A model generated the notes under the pieces. It was given only the letters and a program-made list of their open reading frames with translations, ran no database searches and was not told where the DNA came from. Shown here one piece after another: positions 1-5,898 of a stretch of 13,579 bases of DNA. The stretch is from the NCBI GenBank assembly GCA_946887345.1, contig CAMPKR010000028.1:1-13579 (forward strand). Reading direction: 5' to 3'. The position numbers and the translations under genes are program-made. Within the stretch, counting starts at the first letter, position 1. Each line of letters opens with the position of its first letter. Origin of the DNA: an uncultured Bacteroidota bacterium. Its GTDB lineage: Bacteria > Bacteroidota > Bacteroidia > Chitinophagales > Chitinophagaceae.

Positions 1-174
1 ATACTGCATGTGTACGATCACTACGACGAGGCAAAACGCCTGGCAGCTAACGGAAGAGAGTTGCTTTTACAGGTAATGGATGTAAAACGGACAGGAAAAG
101 AGGTTTTTGACATTTATAACGAGATATTAAATAACAGGCCCGGATATGTACAGGCATTTCAAAAGGCTGTTTGA
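1..174 (+). CDS. Partial glycosyltransferase (probable GT4 family), C-terminal end
   Basis: The window opens inside a reading frame of 57 codons that closes with TGA at 172-174; its start lies outside the window. The visible peptide is a helical tail containing AKRLAANGRELL and ending in VFDIYNEIL. This resembles the last helices of GT4 (GT-B fold) glycosyltransferases, where a 'loc-NGR' helix is followed by a final helix ending near a Tyr-x-x-hydrophobic pattern. The frame overlaps the next gene by 29 bases, which suggests translational coupling in a glycan operon. A sugar-adding step before or after the downstream phosphoglycosyl transferase would fit. The catalytic part is not visible, so the family call rests on a short tail and on context. 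Confidence 0.5.
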   Translation: MLHVYDHYDEAKRLAANGRELLLQVMDVKRTGKEVFDIYNEILNNRPGYVQAFQKAV

Positions 175-751
175 TGTACTGCTGGCGTTGGTACTGCTGC
201 TTCTGCTATCTCCCCTGCTGATAGTGGTGGCCATCTACCTGTTCTGCGTACTGGATGAGAAGAAGATCCTGTTTATCCAGGAAAGGGTAGGTTTGAATGA
301 TCAGGTTTTCTCTGTCTTCAAGTTCAAGACCATGCTTGATACAAAGGATGAGCAGGGCAACCTGCTGCCTGATGAGCAGCGTTTGACTTCGGTGGGTTTG
401 AAGCTGCGTAGATATTCCGTTGACGAACTGCCGCAGTTATTCAATGTGCTCAATGGCACTATGAGCTTCATAGGTCCTCGTCCCTTGCTGATCGAATATC
501 TGCCTCTTTACAACGAGCGCCAGCGCCGCCGGCACGAGGTGCTCCCCGGTATTACGGGTTGGGCCCAGGTAAATGGCCGCAATGCTATTAGTTGGGAACA
601 AAAATTTGAATACGACGTTTGGTATGTAGATAACATGAGCTTCTTGCTCGATATAAAAATATTCTGGCTGACTGCAATGAAGGTTCTGAAACCTGAAGGA
701 ATCAGTTCAGCCACGGCAGCGACCATGGAGCGCTTTACAGGAACAAAATAG
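146..751 (+). CDS. PglC/WcaJ-type sugar transferase (monotopic phosphoglycosyl transferase)
   Basis: This 201-residue protein has the length and layout of the minimal PglC-type enzymes (Pfam bacterial sugar transferase). These move a phospho-sugar from a UDP-sugar to undecaprenyl phosphate at the inner face of the cytoplasmic membrane, the first membrane step of glycan assembly. Residues about 10-33 form one hydrophobic helix containing Ser22-Pro23, the helix-breaking pair that makes the re-entrant hairpin in PglC. Then come ERVGLN (46-51), KFKTM (59-63), and VDELPQL (92-98) with the Asp93-Glu94 catalytic dyad. FIGPRPLL (108-115) and GITGWAQVNGRN (135-146) complete the family signature. The ATG at 146 overlaps the upstream gene, but the next Met is too far in (residue 63) to serve. 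The acetyltransferase gene follows after three bases. Sugar specificity is inferred only from the neighbours: a diacetamido or similar sugar is likely. Confidence 0.93.
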   Translation: MYRHFKRLFDVLLALVLLLLLSPLLIVVAIYLFCVLDEKKILFIQERVGLNDQVFSVFKFKTMLDTKDEQGNLLPDEQRLTSVGLKLRRYSVDELPQLFNVLNGTMSFIGPRPLLIEYLPLYNERQRRRHEVLPGITGWAQVNGRNAISWEQKFEYDVWYVDNMSFLLDIKIFWLTAMKVLKPEGISSATAATMERFTGTK

Positions 752-754
752 AGT

Positions 755-1411
755 ATGAAAAAGATAGCAGTATATGGCGCAGGTGGTCTCGGCAGGGAAA
801 TAAAAATGCTCATCGATCAGATCAATGAGCATACACCTTCTTACCAGTTCGTCGGCTTTTTCGATGACGGTAAGGAGAAGGACGCTATTGTAAATGGCTA
901 CCCCGTGCTTGGTGGACGCGATGACCTCAATGCCTGGCCTGAACCCCTGGGCGTTATCTATGCTATGGGCTACCCTGAAATAAAAAAACGCCTGCTCAAT
1001 TATCTGAACAACGACAAAATATTTTTCCCTACGCTCATTTCACCTAACGCTTATATCGGGAAGGATGATGTGCAGATAGGAGAGGGCACTGTCATCTTTG
1101 CAGGATGCTCTGTTACGGTCAATATCCGCATAGGCAAACATGTAACGGTTAGTGTGCTGTCCACAATCGGGCATGACACGGTTATAGAAGACCTTGTTTC
1201 TCTAATGCCGGGTGTGAATATTTCGGGTGAGATACTGATACGCGAAGGTGTTTATATAGGAACGAATGCAAGCATTATTCATGGATTACAAATAGGAGAG
1301 TACACAACTATAGGTGCGGGTGCAGCGGTGGCAAAGTCTTTACCGGCTTATTGCACGGCTGTGGGCGTACCGGCTAAACCAATAAAATTTCACAACGTAG
1401 TAAACAACTAA
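755..1411 (+). CDS. PglD/NeuD-type sugar O/N-acetyltransferase (left-handed beta-helix)
   Basis: This 218-residue protein has two parts. Residues 1-90 form a small Rossmann-like nucleotide-sugar binding domain with the glycine motif YGAGGLGRE at 7-15, as in PglD_N. Residues about 95-210 carry hexapeptide repeats (IGKDDV, IGEGTV, IGKHV, IEDLV, IREGVYIG, IGEYTTIG) that build the trimeric acetyl-CoA binding beta-helix. His140 in STIGHD occupies the place of the catalytic base in PglD, and the protein ends with the usual GVPAKPI (204-210). In the PglD pathway the enzyme acetylates the 4-amino group of a UDP-4-amino-sugar. Its position between a PglC-like transferase and a PglE-like aminotransferase supports that role here. 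The exact substrate, and N- versus O-acetylation, cannot be read from the sequence. Confidence 0.9.
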   Translation: MKKIAVYGAGGLGREIKMLIDQINEHTPSYQFVGFFDDGKEKDAIVNGYPVLGGRDDLNAWPEPLGVIYAMGYPEIKKRLLNYLNNDKIFFPTLISPNAYIGKDDVQIGEGTVIFAGCSVTVNIRIGKHVTVSVLSTIGHDTVIEDLVSLMPGVNISGEILIREGVYIGTNASIIHGLQIGEYTTIGAGAAVAKSLPAYCTAVGVPAKPIKFHNVVNN

Positions 1412-1421
1412 AAAACAGGAT

Positions 1422-2564
1422 ATGCAGGAAAAGATCTGGCTCTCATCTCCCCACATGGGCGGCACCGAACGTCAATTCGTTCAGGAAGCATTCGATACTA
1501 ATTGGGTGGCACCTTTAGGTCCCAATGTAAATGGCTTTGAAAAGGACCTGGAGTCTTATCTTGGTGATGGTGTCAATGTTGCTGCACTCAGTGCGGGTAC
1601 TGCAGCGCTGCACTTAGGGCTAATTTTATTGGATGTGCAACCCGGCGATGAAGTCATCTGCCAGAGTATGACTTTTTCTGCTTCTGCAAACCCTATCGCT
1701 TACCTGGGCGCTACCCCGGTTTTTGTTGATAGCGAGCCCGAAACCTGGAATATGTCGCCGGAGTTCCTGGCCGCAGCTATTGAAGATCGCCTGGCTAAAG
1801 GCAAAAAGGTAAAGGCCATCATACCCGTACACCTTTACGGCATGCCGGTGAATATGGAGGAGATATCTGCTATTGCAAAGGCATATGGCATCCCTGTATT
1901 GGAAGATGCTGCCGAAGCCCTCGGTTCATCCATTAATGGCAAAATGTGCGGCACCTTCGGCGATATATCAGCCCTTTCCTTCAATGGTAATAAAATAATA
2001 ACTACCTCGGGTGGGGGTGCACTTGTGGCCCACGACGCAGCAATAGTTGAAAAATCACGTTTTCTTTCCACCCAGGCCCGTGACCAGGCTCCTCACTACG
2101 AGCACTCTCATATAGGGTATAATTATCGTATGAGTAACATTTGCGCCGGCATCGGCCGTGGCCAGATGGAAGTATTACAGCAAAGGGTGGAGCGCAGGCG
2201 CGCCATTTACGACTGGTACAGGCAGGAAATGGAAGGCATGCCGGGCATTAGTTTTGTGGCAGAACCGGAAGGTTATTACAGTAATCGCTGGCTGACCACC
2301 ATCCTTATTGACCCCGAAAAGGCAGGCGGACTTACCCGCGAAACCCTCAGGTTAGCCTTTGAGGCTCGGAATATTGAGTCACGCCCGCTCTGGAAACCAA
2401 TGCATATGCAGCCGGTTTTTGAAAAATATCCCTATTTTGGTAACGGACTTTCTGAAAAACTGTTCGAACAAGGTCTTTGCCTGCCTTCCGGCTCCAATCT
2501 TACGGAGGCCGATCTGGCTCGCATCAAGGCTGTTTTACAGGATTGTGGCTGCCTGGCAGTATAA
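1422..2564 (+). CDS. DegT/DnrJ/EryC1/StrS-family PLP sugar aminotransferase (PglE-like)
   Basis: This 380-residue, full-length member of the DegT/DnrJ/EryC1/StrS family is cytosolic. It transfers an amino group, normally from glutamate, to a keto sugar nucleotide using pyridoxal phosphate (PLP). SAGTAALHL (57-65) is the PLP phosphate-binding loop and EDAAEALGS (161-169) holds the Asp162 that pairs with the PLP nitrogen. Lys191 in SFNGNKIITTSGGG forms the internal aldimine. HIGYNYRMSNICAGIGRGQ (230-248) and RPLWKPMHMQPVF (321-333) are the usual substrate-side motifs. The gene starts 10 bases after the acetyltransferase stop. With the two genes before it, it gives the aminotransferase, acetyltransferase and carrier-loading steps of a bacillosamine-like pathway. 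No PglF-like dehydratase is in the window, so the product is inferred, and a related sugar such as a perosamine derivative is possible. Confidence 0.93.
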   Translation: MQEKIWLSSPHMGGTERQFVQEAFDTNWVAPLGPNVNGFEKDLESYLGDGVNVAALSAGTAALHLGLILLDVQPGDEVICQSMTFSASANPIAYLGATPVFVDSEPETWNMSPEFLAAAIEDRLAKGKKVKAIIPVHLYGMPVNMEEISAIAKAYGIPVLEDAAEALGSSINGKMCGTFGDISALSFNGNKIITTSGGGALVAHDAAIVEKSRFLSTQARDQAPHYEHSHIGYNYRMSNICAGIGRGQMEVLQQRVERRRAIYDWYRQEMEGMPGISFVAEPEGYYSNRWLTTILIDPEKAGGLTRETLRLAFEARNIESRPLWKPMHMQPVFEKYPYFGNGLSEKLFEQGLCLPSGSNLTEADLARIKAVLQDCGCLAV

Positions 2565-2583
2565 AATGCGGGGTACTATAATT

Positions 2584-2598
2584 TCTGAATTTTTCAGA
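2584..2598. repeat. Short inverted repeat upstream of the beta-barrel gene
   Basis: TCTGAA and TTCAGA are a perfect six-base inverted repeat separated by three T residues. It sits just before a possible -7 box at 2600. It could be an operator half-site pair, or only a weak AT-rich hairpin after the glycan operon; the sequence does not decide. Confidence 0.35.
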
Positions 2599-2599
2599 T

Positions 2600-2607
2600 T
2601 ATCTTTA
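2600..2607 (+). promoter_or_regulatory. Possible Bacteroidota -7 box for the beta-barrel gene
   Basis: TATCTTTA matches TAnnTTTG except at the last base and lies 17 bases before the ATG at 2625. This would give a leader of roughly 12 bases. I see no convincing -33 element. Confidence 0.4.
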
Positions 2608-2624
2608 ACCAAAACTTTTTTTAC

Positions 2625-3536
2625 ATGACCAAAAAGTTATTACTTGCTCTGCTGGGTTTATTTATAGGAGGGCAGGCTATGGCACAGTATGGCAACTATA
2701 GGTATGATTACCAGAGCTATTTCCCGCCCGATAAGAGATATAAGGTTAGGTATTATTTCGACGATTTTAAGGCTTATGCTAATGTTGGGGTAGGCTATGC
2801 CATACCCGGTGTCAGGGCTACGAACGTTATCGTGGGGGTTCCTTACGCGGGTGGCGTAACGGCCGGCAATACCTTCAATCAGCCTCACAGGGTTTCTTTC
2901 AACTCAGGGGTACGTGCCAATATCGCGCTTGGGTTCATGTTTAATCACTACGTAGGTTTCGAAGTTGCGGGTAACGTCGGCCTTATGAGCGATAAGTACA
3001 CGATGACCCTCGCCGGAAACCAAACCAGCGGTTATGGTACCGATGTAGAAGTCACTGCATATTCCAAATACTCAAGCATGGTGACACCTCAGTTGGTATT
3101 CCACTATATTACCGGCGTCAGGTCTCACATCTATGCCAAAATTGGCGCAGCAATACCGTTTATGAGCGATATCACTTATGAAGGTGAAACGCGCGAAGTG
3201 GATGCGCTTGGCAATAGTATTTTCTACAATTCTACCTCCGTGGTTACTCCGGAGATGTTCATTGGTGTTTCCGGTACTATTGGCGGCTATACTATGATCA
3301 ACAAGAATTTCCGCCTGTATCTGGACGTAAACTATGTTTCTATGAGTCTCTACGCTAAAGAGATCGCTGTTAAAGAATACAAAGTGAACGGCCAGGATGC
3401 CATCAACAGCATTGCTGCAGAAGAAATAAAGGTTACCTACAATACAAGGCCTGCTTCCGGCGGCGCTGCAATATCTAAGTTCGTAATTCCTTATTCTACG
3501 CTCAGCATCAACCTGGGTATGTCATTCAGGCTCTAA
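2625..3536 (+). CDS. Outer-membrane beta-barrel protein, function unknown
   Basis: The 303-residue product begins with a clear Sec signal peptide: two lysines, a leucine-rich core, and likely cleavage after AMA at residue 20. The mature part is rich in aromatic residues and glycine. It shows repeated alternating stretches such as YANVGVGYAIPG, RANIALGFMFNHYVGFEVAGNVGL, YTMINKNFRLYLDVNYVSMSLY and a terminal STLSINLGMSFRL. This is the pattern of an outer-membrane beta-barrel whose last strand carries the beta-barrel assembly signal. I do not recognise a specific family beyond the general Bacteroidota outer-membrane beta-barrel type. It follows the glycan operon by 60 bases but probably has its own promoter, and it is closed by a strong terminator. 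No transport or enzyme role can be assigned. Confidence 0.85.
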   Translation: MTKKLLLALLGLFIGGQAMAQYGNYRYDYQSYFPPDKRYKVRYYFDDFKAYANVGVGYAIPGVRATNVIVGVPYAGGVTAGNTFNQPHRVSFNSGVRANIALGFMFNHYVGFEVAGNVGLMSDKYTMTLAGNQTSGYGTDVEVTAYSKYSSMVTPQLVFHYITGVRSHIYAKIGAAIPFMSDITYEGETREVDALGNSIFYNSTSVVTPEMFIGVSGTIGGYTMINKNFRLYLDVNYVSMSLYAKEIAVKEYKVNGQDAINSIAAEEIKVTYNTRPASGGAAISKFVIPYSTLSINLGMSFRL

Positions 3537-3556
3537 ATAATAGATAATATATTTTG

Positions 3557-3593
3557 AGGCTGCCCGTAATTTACAGGGCAGCCTTTTCTTTTT
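3557..3593 (+). terminator. Rho-independent terminator after the beta-barrel gene
   Basis: A perfect nine-base stem (AGGCTGCCC at 3557-3565 pairing with GGGCAGCCT at 3576-3584) with a ten-base loop is followed by a T-rich tract to 3593. It lies 20 bases after the stop codon and separates this gene from the two-component pair. Confidence 0.9.
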
Positions 3594-3607
3594 ACCTTAA
3601 TTTGCAT
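3592..3607 (+). promoter_or_regulatory. Promoter-like motif before the histidine kinase
   Basis: TTACCTTAATTTGCAT contains TTAATTTG, close to the TAnnTTTG -7 consensus, 34 bases before the ATG at 3642. The same 16 bases recur with one change at 12148-12163 before lipB. Its first bases overlap the T-tract of the preceding terminator. Confidence 0.5.
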
Positions 3608-3641
3608 AACTTAATTACCTGGTGTTCAGTTTTTTACAGCG

Positions 3642-4691
3642 ATGAAAAGGTTCTTTCGTGTCTTAGGTCATATTGTTTGCTGGTTGGTTTTGTTTTCACT
3701 GCCTACCATGTTCCGTCCGCACGGTCCCCTTACCTCCGGTCTCGATGTATTCAACGATATTTTTACGGGTCCAAGGCTGCCGAATAATATTCTCCTCGTC
3801 GCAGTTTTCTATATCAACTACTATCTCATCATTCCCCGCTTCTATTTCCAGAAATTCTATCTTTTTGTTACTGCGTTTGTGTTGATAGCATTTGCTGCCC
3901 TTTTCTACGTCAACTACAACATCACCATAAATATGGAGCAGAAGATGCTGGCAGCAGGCGGTTCACCGGGTATACCACAGGCAGGTTACAATACTGTTCA
4001 GAATACTTTCCGATACCTGGGCCCCGACTACAACCTGTTTATGCTCATCATTGTTCTTGTACTCTCGTTCTCCTTCCGCATTTACGGCCAGATGAGAAAG
4101 TTGAATAATGAAAAGCTCAATACCGAAATTTCATTTCTTAAGGCCCAGATCAATCCTCACTTCCTGTTCAATACACTCAATAGCATTTACGCGCTTACAC
4201 TTTCTAATTCAGAGTCGGCTCCCGAGGCAGTTGTTAAGCTGTCAGGAATCATGCGTTACGCTATCAGTGACACGGCAAAGGAACTCGTATCGATAGAACG
4301 TGAGATAACCTATATTAGTAACTACATCGATCTTCAGAAACTTCGCACCGGCGGTAATGTGAAGATCGATAGCCAGATAAAGGGTAGCGCTTCAGGCAAG
4401 CTTATAGCTCCCTTCATTCTCATTCCTTTTGTTGAAAACGCCTTTAAGTACGGCATCAATCCCGAGGAAGAATCTGATATACAGGTAAATATCTGGCTGG
4501 ACAAGAAGAAAGTGATGATGGGCGTACACAACAAAAAAGTATTTATCCGTAAGGACAAAGAAACCGGGACAGGACTTGGTATACAAACAACTATACAGCG
4601 CCTGCAAATGGTTTACCCCGGCAAGCATAGCCTCACCATCGACGACAACGAAAAGAACTTCAACGTATCTTTAGAGATAGAACTGGCATGA
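3642..4691 (+). CDS. LytS/YehU-type membrane sensor histidine kinase
   Basis: The 349-residue product has four likely membrane helices (about 5-23, 48-66, 73-93 and 130-148) and no obvious extracytoplasmic sensor domain. A short coiled linker leads to the His_kinase domain of the LytS/YehU class. Phosphoacceptor His173 lies in AQINPHFLFNTLNSIY (169-183). The ATP-binding part shows PFVENAFKYG (262-271, N-box) and GTGLGIQTT (309-317, G-box). The protein presumably senses a membrane or envelope signal and phosphorylates the regulator encoded next, whose ATG overlaps its TGA (ATGA, 4688-4691). The start at 3642 gives a complete first helix. The signal is unknown. The glycan and outer-membrane genes upstream are separated by a terminator, so they are not necessarily its targets. 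Confidence 0.93.
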   Translation: MKRFFRVLGHIVCWLVLFSLPTMFRPHGPLTSGLDVFNDIFTGPRLPNNILLVAVFYINYYLIIPRFYFQKFYLFVTAFVLIAFAALFYVNYNITINMEQKMLAAGGSPGIPQAGYNTVQNTFRYLGPDYNLFMLIIVLVLSFSFRIYGQMRKLNNEKLNTEISFLKAQINPHFLFNTLNSIYALTLSNSESAPEAVVKLSGIMRYAISDTAKELVSIEREITYISNYIDLQKLRTGGNVKIDSQIKGSASGKLIAPFILIPFVENAFKYGINPEEESDIQVNIWLDKKKVMMGVHNKKVFIRKDKETGTGLGIQTTIQRLQMVYPGKHSLTIDDNEKNFNVSLEIELA

Positions 4692-5377
4692 TAACATCAA
4701 TTGCGATAGACGATGAACCTTTGGCCTTAAACGTAATCCAGGCCTTTTGTAAAAAGATTGAAGGTGTAAAGCTGCTCAATAGTTTTACAGAAACTACTGC
4801 TGCCTTAAATTTCCTGAAAGAAAATCCTGTTCAGCTCATTTTTCTCGATATCAATATGCCCGCAATTTCGGGAATTGAGTTCATCAAGCTGGTGCCAAAA
4901 GATACTATGGTGATCTTTACCACTGCTTACAGTGAATACGCCGTAGAGGGGTTTAATCTCAATGCTATCGACTTTCTGCTGAAGCCCTTCGATTTCAACC
5001 GCTTCAGCTCAGCTATTGACAAAGCTATCGACTTTTATCGTTTTAAATTGCAGTCAGCCCAAACCCAGCATCTCTTCATCAAGGTCGACTACAGCGTAAT
5101 GAAAATCGAGATGGCCGACATAGAATACATAGAAGGCCTGGACAACTATCTTAAAATCCACCTCGTAGATAAGAAATCAGTCATGGCTCGCATGAGTATG
5201 AAGTCCCTGATGGAAAAGCTGCCGGAAAAAGACTTTATTCGCGTACACCGGTCTTATATTATTCCCTTTGCCAAGGTAAAAGCCGTCCGCAACAAAACCA
5301 TTTATCTCAAGAATATTGAAATACCTGTTGGCGCCAACTATGTAGACCAGGTCTCCCAGCTTTTCAAGAATACATAA
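4688..5377 (+). CDS. LytTR-family response regulator
   Basis: The 229-residue protein has an N-terminal receiver domain (about 1-120) and a C-terminal LytTR DNA-binding domain (about 125-229). In the receiver, Asp8-Asp9 form the acidic pocket, Asp54 in IFLDINMP is the phosphorylation site, Thr78/Thr79 lie in the switch strand and Lys99 in LLKPF is the conserved lysine. The LytTR part shows the typical IEYIEGLDNYLKIHL (145-159), MSMKSLMEKLP and FIRVHRSYII (183-192). It overlaps the kinase gene by four bases, so the pair is co-translated. Its target promoters cannot be told from the window. No terminator in the + direction follows: the hairpin just downstream has its T-tract on the other strand. 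Confidence 0.95.
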   Translation: MITSIAIDDEPLALNVIQAFCKKIEGVKLLNSFTETTAALNFLKENPVQLIFLDINMPAISGIEFIKLVPKDTMVIFTTAYSEYAVEGFNLNAIDFLLKPFDFNRFSSAIDKAIDFYRFKLQSAQTQHLFIKVDYSVMKIEMADIEYIEGLDNYLKIHLVDKKSVMARMSMKSLMEKLPEKDFIRVHRSYIIPFAKVKAVRNKTIYLKNIEIPVGANYVDQVSQLFKNT

Positions 5378-5381
5378 GGGC

Positions 5382-5410
5382 AAAAAAAAAGGTGAGGCTA
5401 TGCTCACCTT
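5382..5410 (-). terminator. Rho-independent terminator for the small lipoprotein gene
   Basis: An eight-base stem (5389-5396 with 5403-5410) and a six-base loop are followed, on the minus strand, by a run of nine T residues. It lies 40 bases after the lipoprotein stop. This directional signal is good evidence that the small minus-strand gene is real. Confidence 0.85.
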
Positions 5411-5450
5411 AAAAATGTTATTATCGGTCAGTCCGGTTCACAACAGTACC

Positions 5451-5708
5451 TTACTGCCTTACGCACAGCATTGCGTCCTTTGTATAAGTATTGTATATCT
5501 GGAAACCATTGCTGGCTTCATGCTGGTCTATATCACTTTGCTTCATGTCGCACAGCTGCGTCGTATCTACCTTTATGATAGTCGGCGTCGTGTCCGTTGA
5601 GTTGTAAATATACCTTTGAGTACACCTCCAGCAAAATGCAGGATCAGGTGGTTGACGGCAGGCTGACATGGTGGCCAATAATCCCAAAGCGTATATTAAT
5701 TTTTTCAT
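5451..5708 (-). CDS. Small cysteine-containing putative lipoprotein
   Basis: The 85-residue product starts MKKLIYALGLLATMSAC. The signal peptide ends in a lipobox-like MSAC, so Cys17 would be lipidated and the mature 69 residues anchored in an envelope membrane. The mature part has Cys26 and Cys29 (CWRC), Cys53 and Cys82, a Thr-rich middle, and ends LCVRQ. This spacing, an early close cysteine pair, then a mid Cys, then a Cys near the end, suggests two disulfides in a small beta-rich domain. I recall similar short Cys lipoproteins in Chitinophagaceae but know no function for them. The gene stands alone and antisense between two plus-strand units, and has its own strong terminator. A real gene is likely; its role is unknown. 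Confidence 0.7.
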   Translation of the reverse strand: MKKLIYALGLLATMSACRQPPDPAFCWRCTQRYIYNSTDTTPTIIKVDTTQLCDMKQSDIDQHEASNGFQIYNTYTKDAMLCVRQ

Positions 5709-5736
5709 ATTTCTTGCTCTCTATGCTAAAATCAGT

Positions 5737-5744
5737 CCAATTTA
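5737..5744 (-). promoter_or_regulatory. Weak -7-like box for the small lipoprotein gene
   Basis: On the minus strand TAAATTGG differs from TAnnTTTG at one fixed position and lies 28 bases before the ATG at 5708. There is no clear -33 partner, so this is tentative. Confidence 0.3.
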
Positions 5745-5878
5745 AGAAAAATATTGATTGCTAGGTAGATACCCGTCATTATTGCTTAAACGGACTGCTT
5801 TCGGGCTTGGTGGCCTGAGGTGAAAATCCGGGTGATTTTTAGTTCAGCCATAGGCTTGTCCTTGGGCTCTTACTAATT

Positions 5879-5895
5879 TCCAGTATCAAACTGGA
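5879..5895. repeat. Inverted repeat just before the PDZ-hydrolase start
   Basis: TCCAGT and ACTGGA form a perfect six-base inverted repeat with a five-base spacer, ending three bases before the ATG at 5899. It could be an operator, or an mRNA hairpin that hides the initiation region. The rest of the 190-base gap between the two divergent genes shows no recognised element. Confidence 0.4.
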
Positions 5896-5898
5896 CTT

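Noticed and set aside
3554..3787. 77-residue plus-strand open frame after the beta-barrel gene
   Set aside because: It starts inside the terminator hairpin region and overlaps the histidine kinase N terminus in another frame.
5823..5839. AAAATC/GATTTT inverted repeat considered as a terminator or riboswitch part
   Set aside because: The stem is short and AT-rich, there is no T-tract of note, and no gene on either strand ends here. The surrounding gap matches no RNA family I can recognise.
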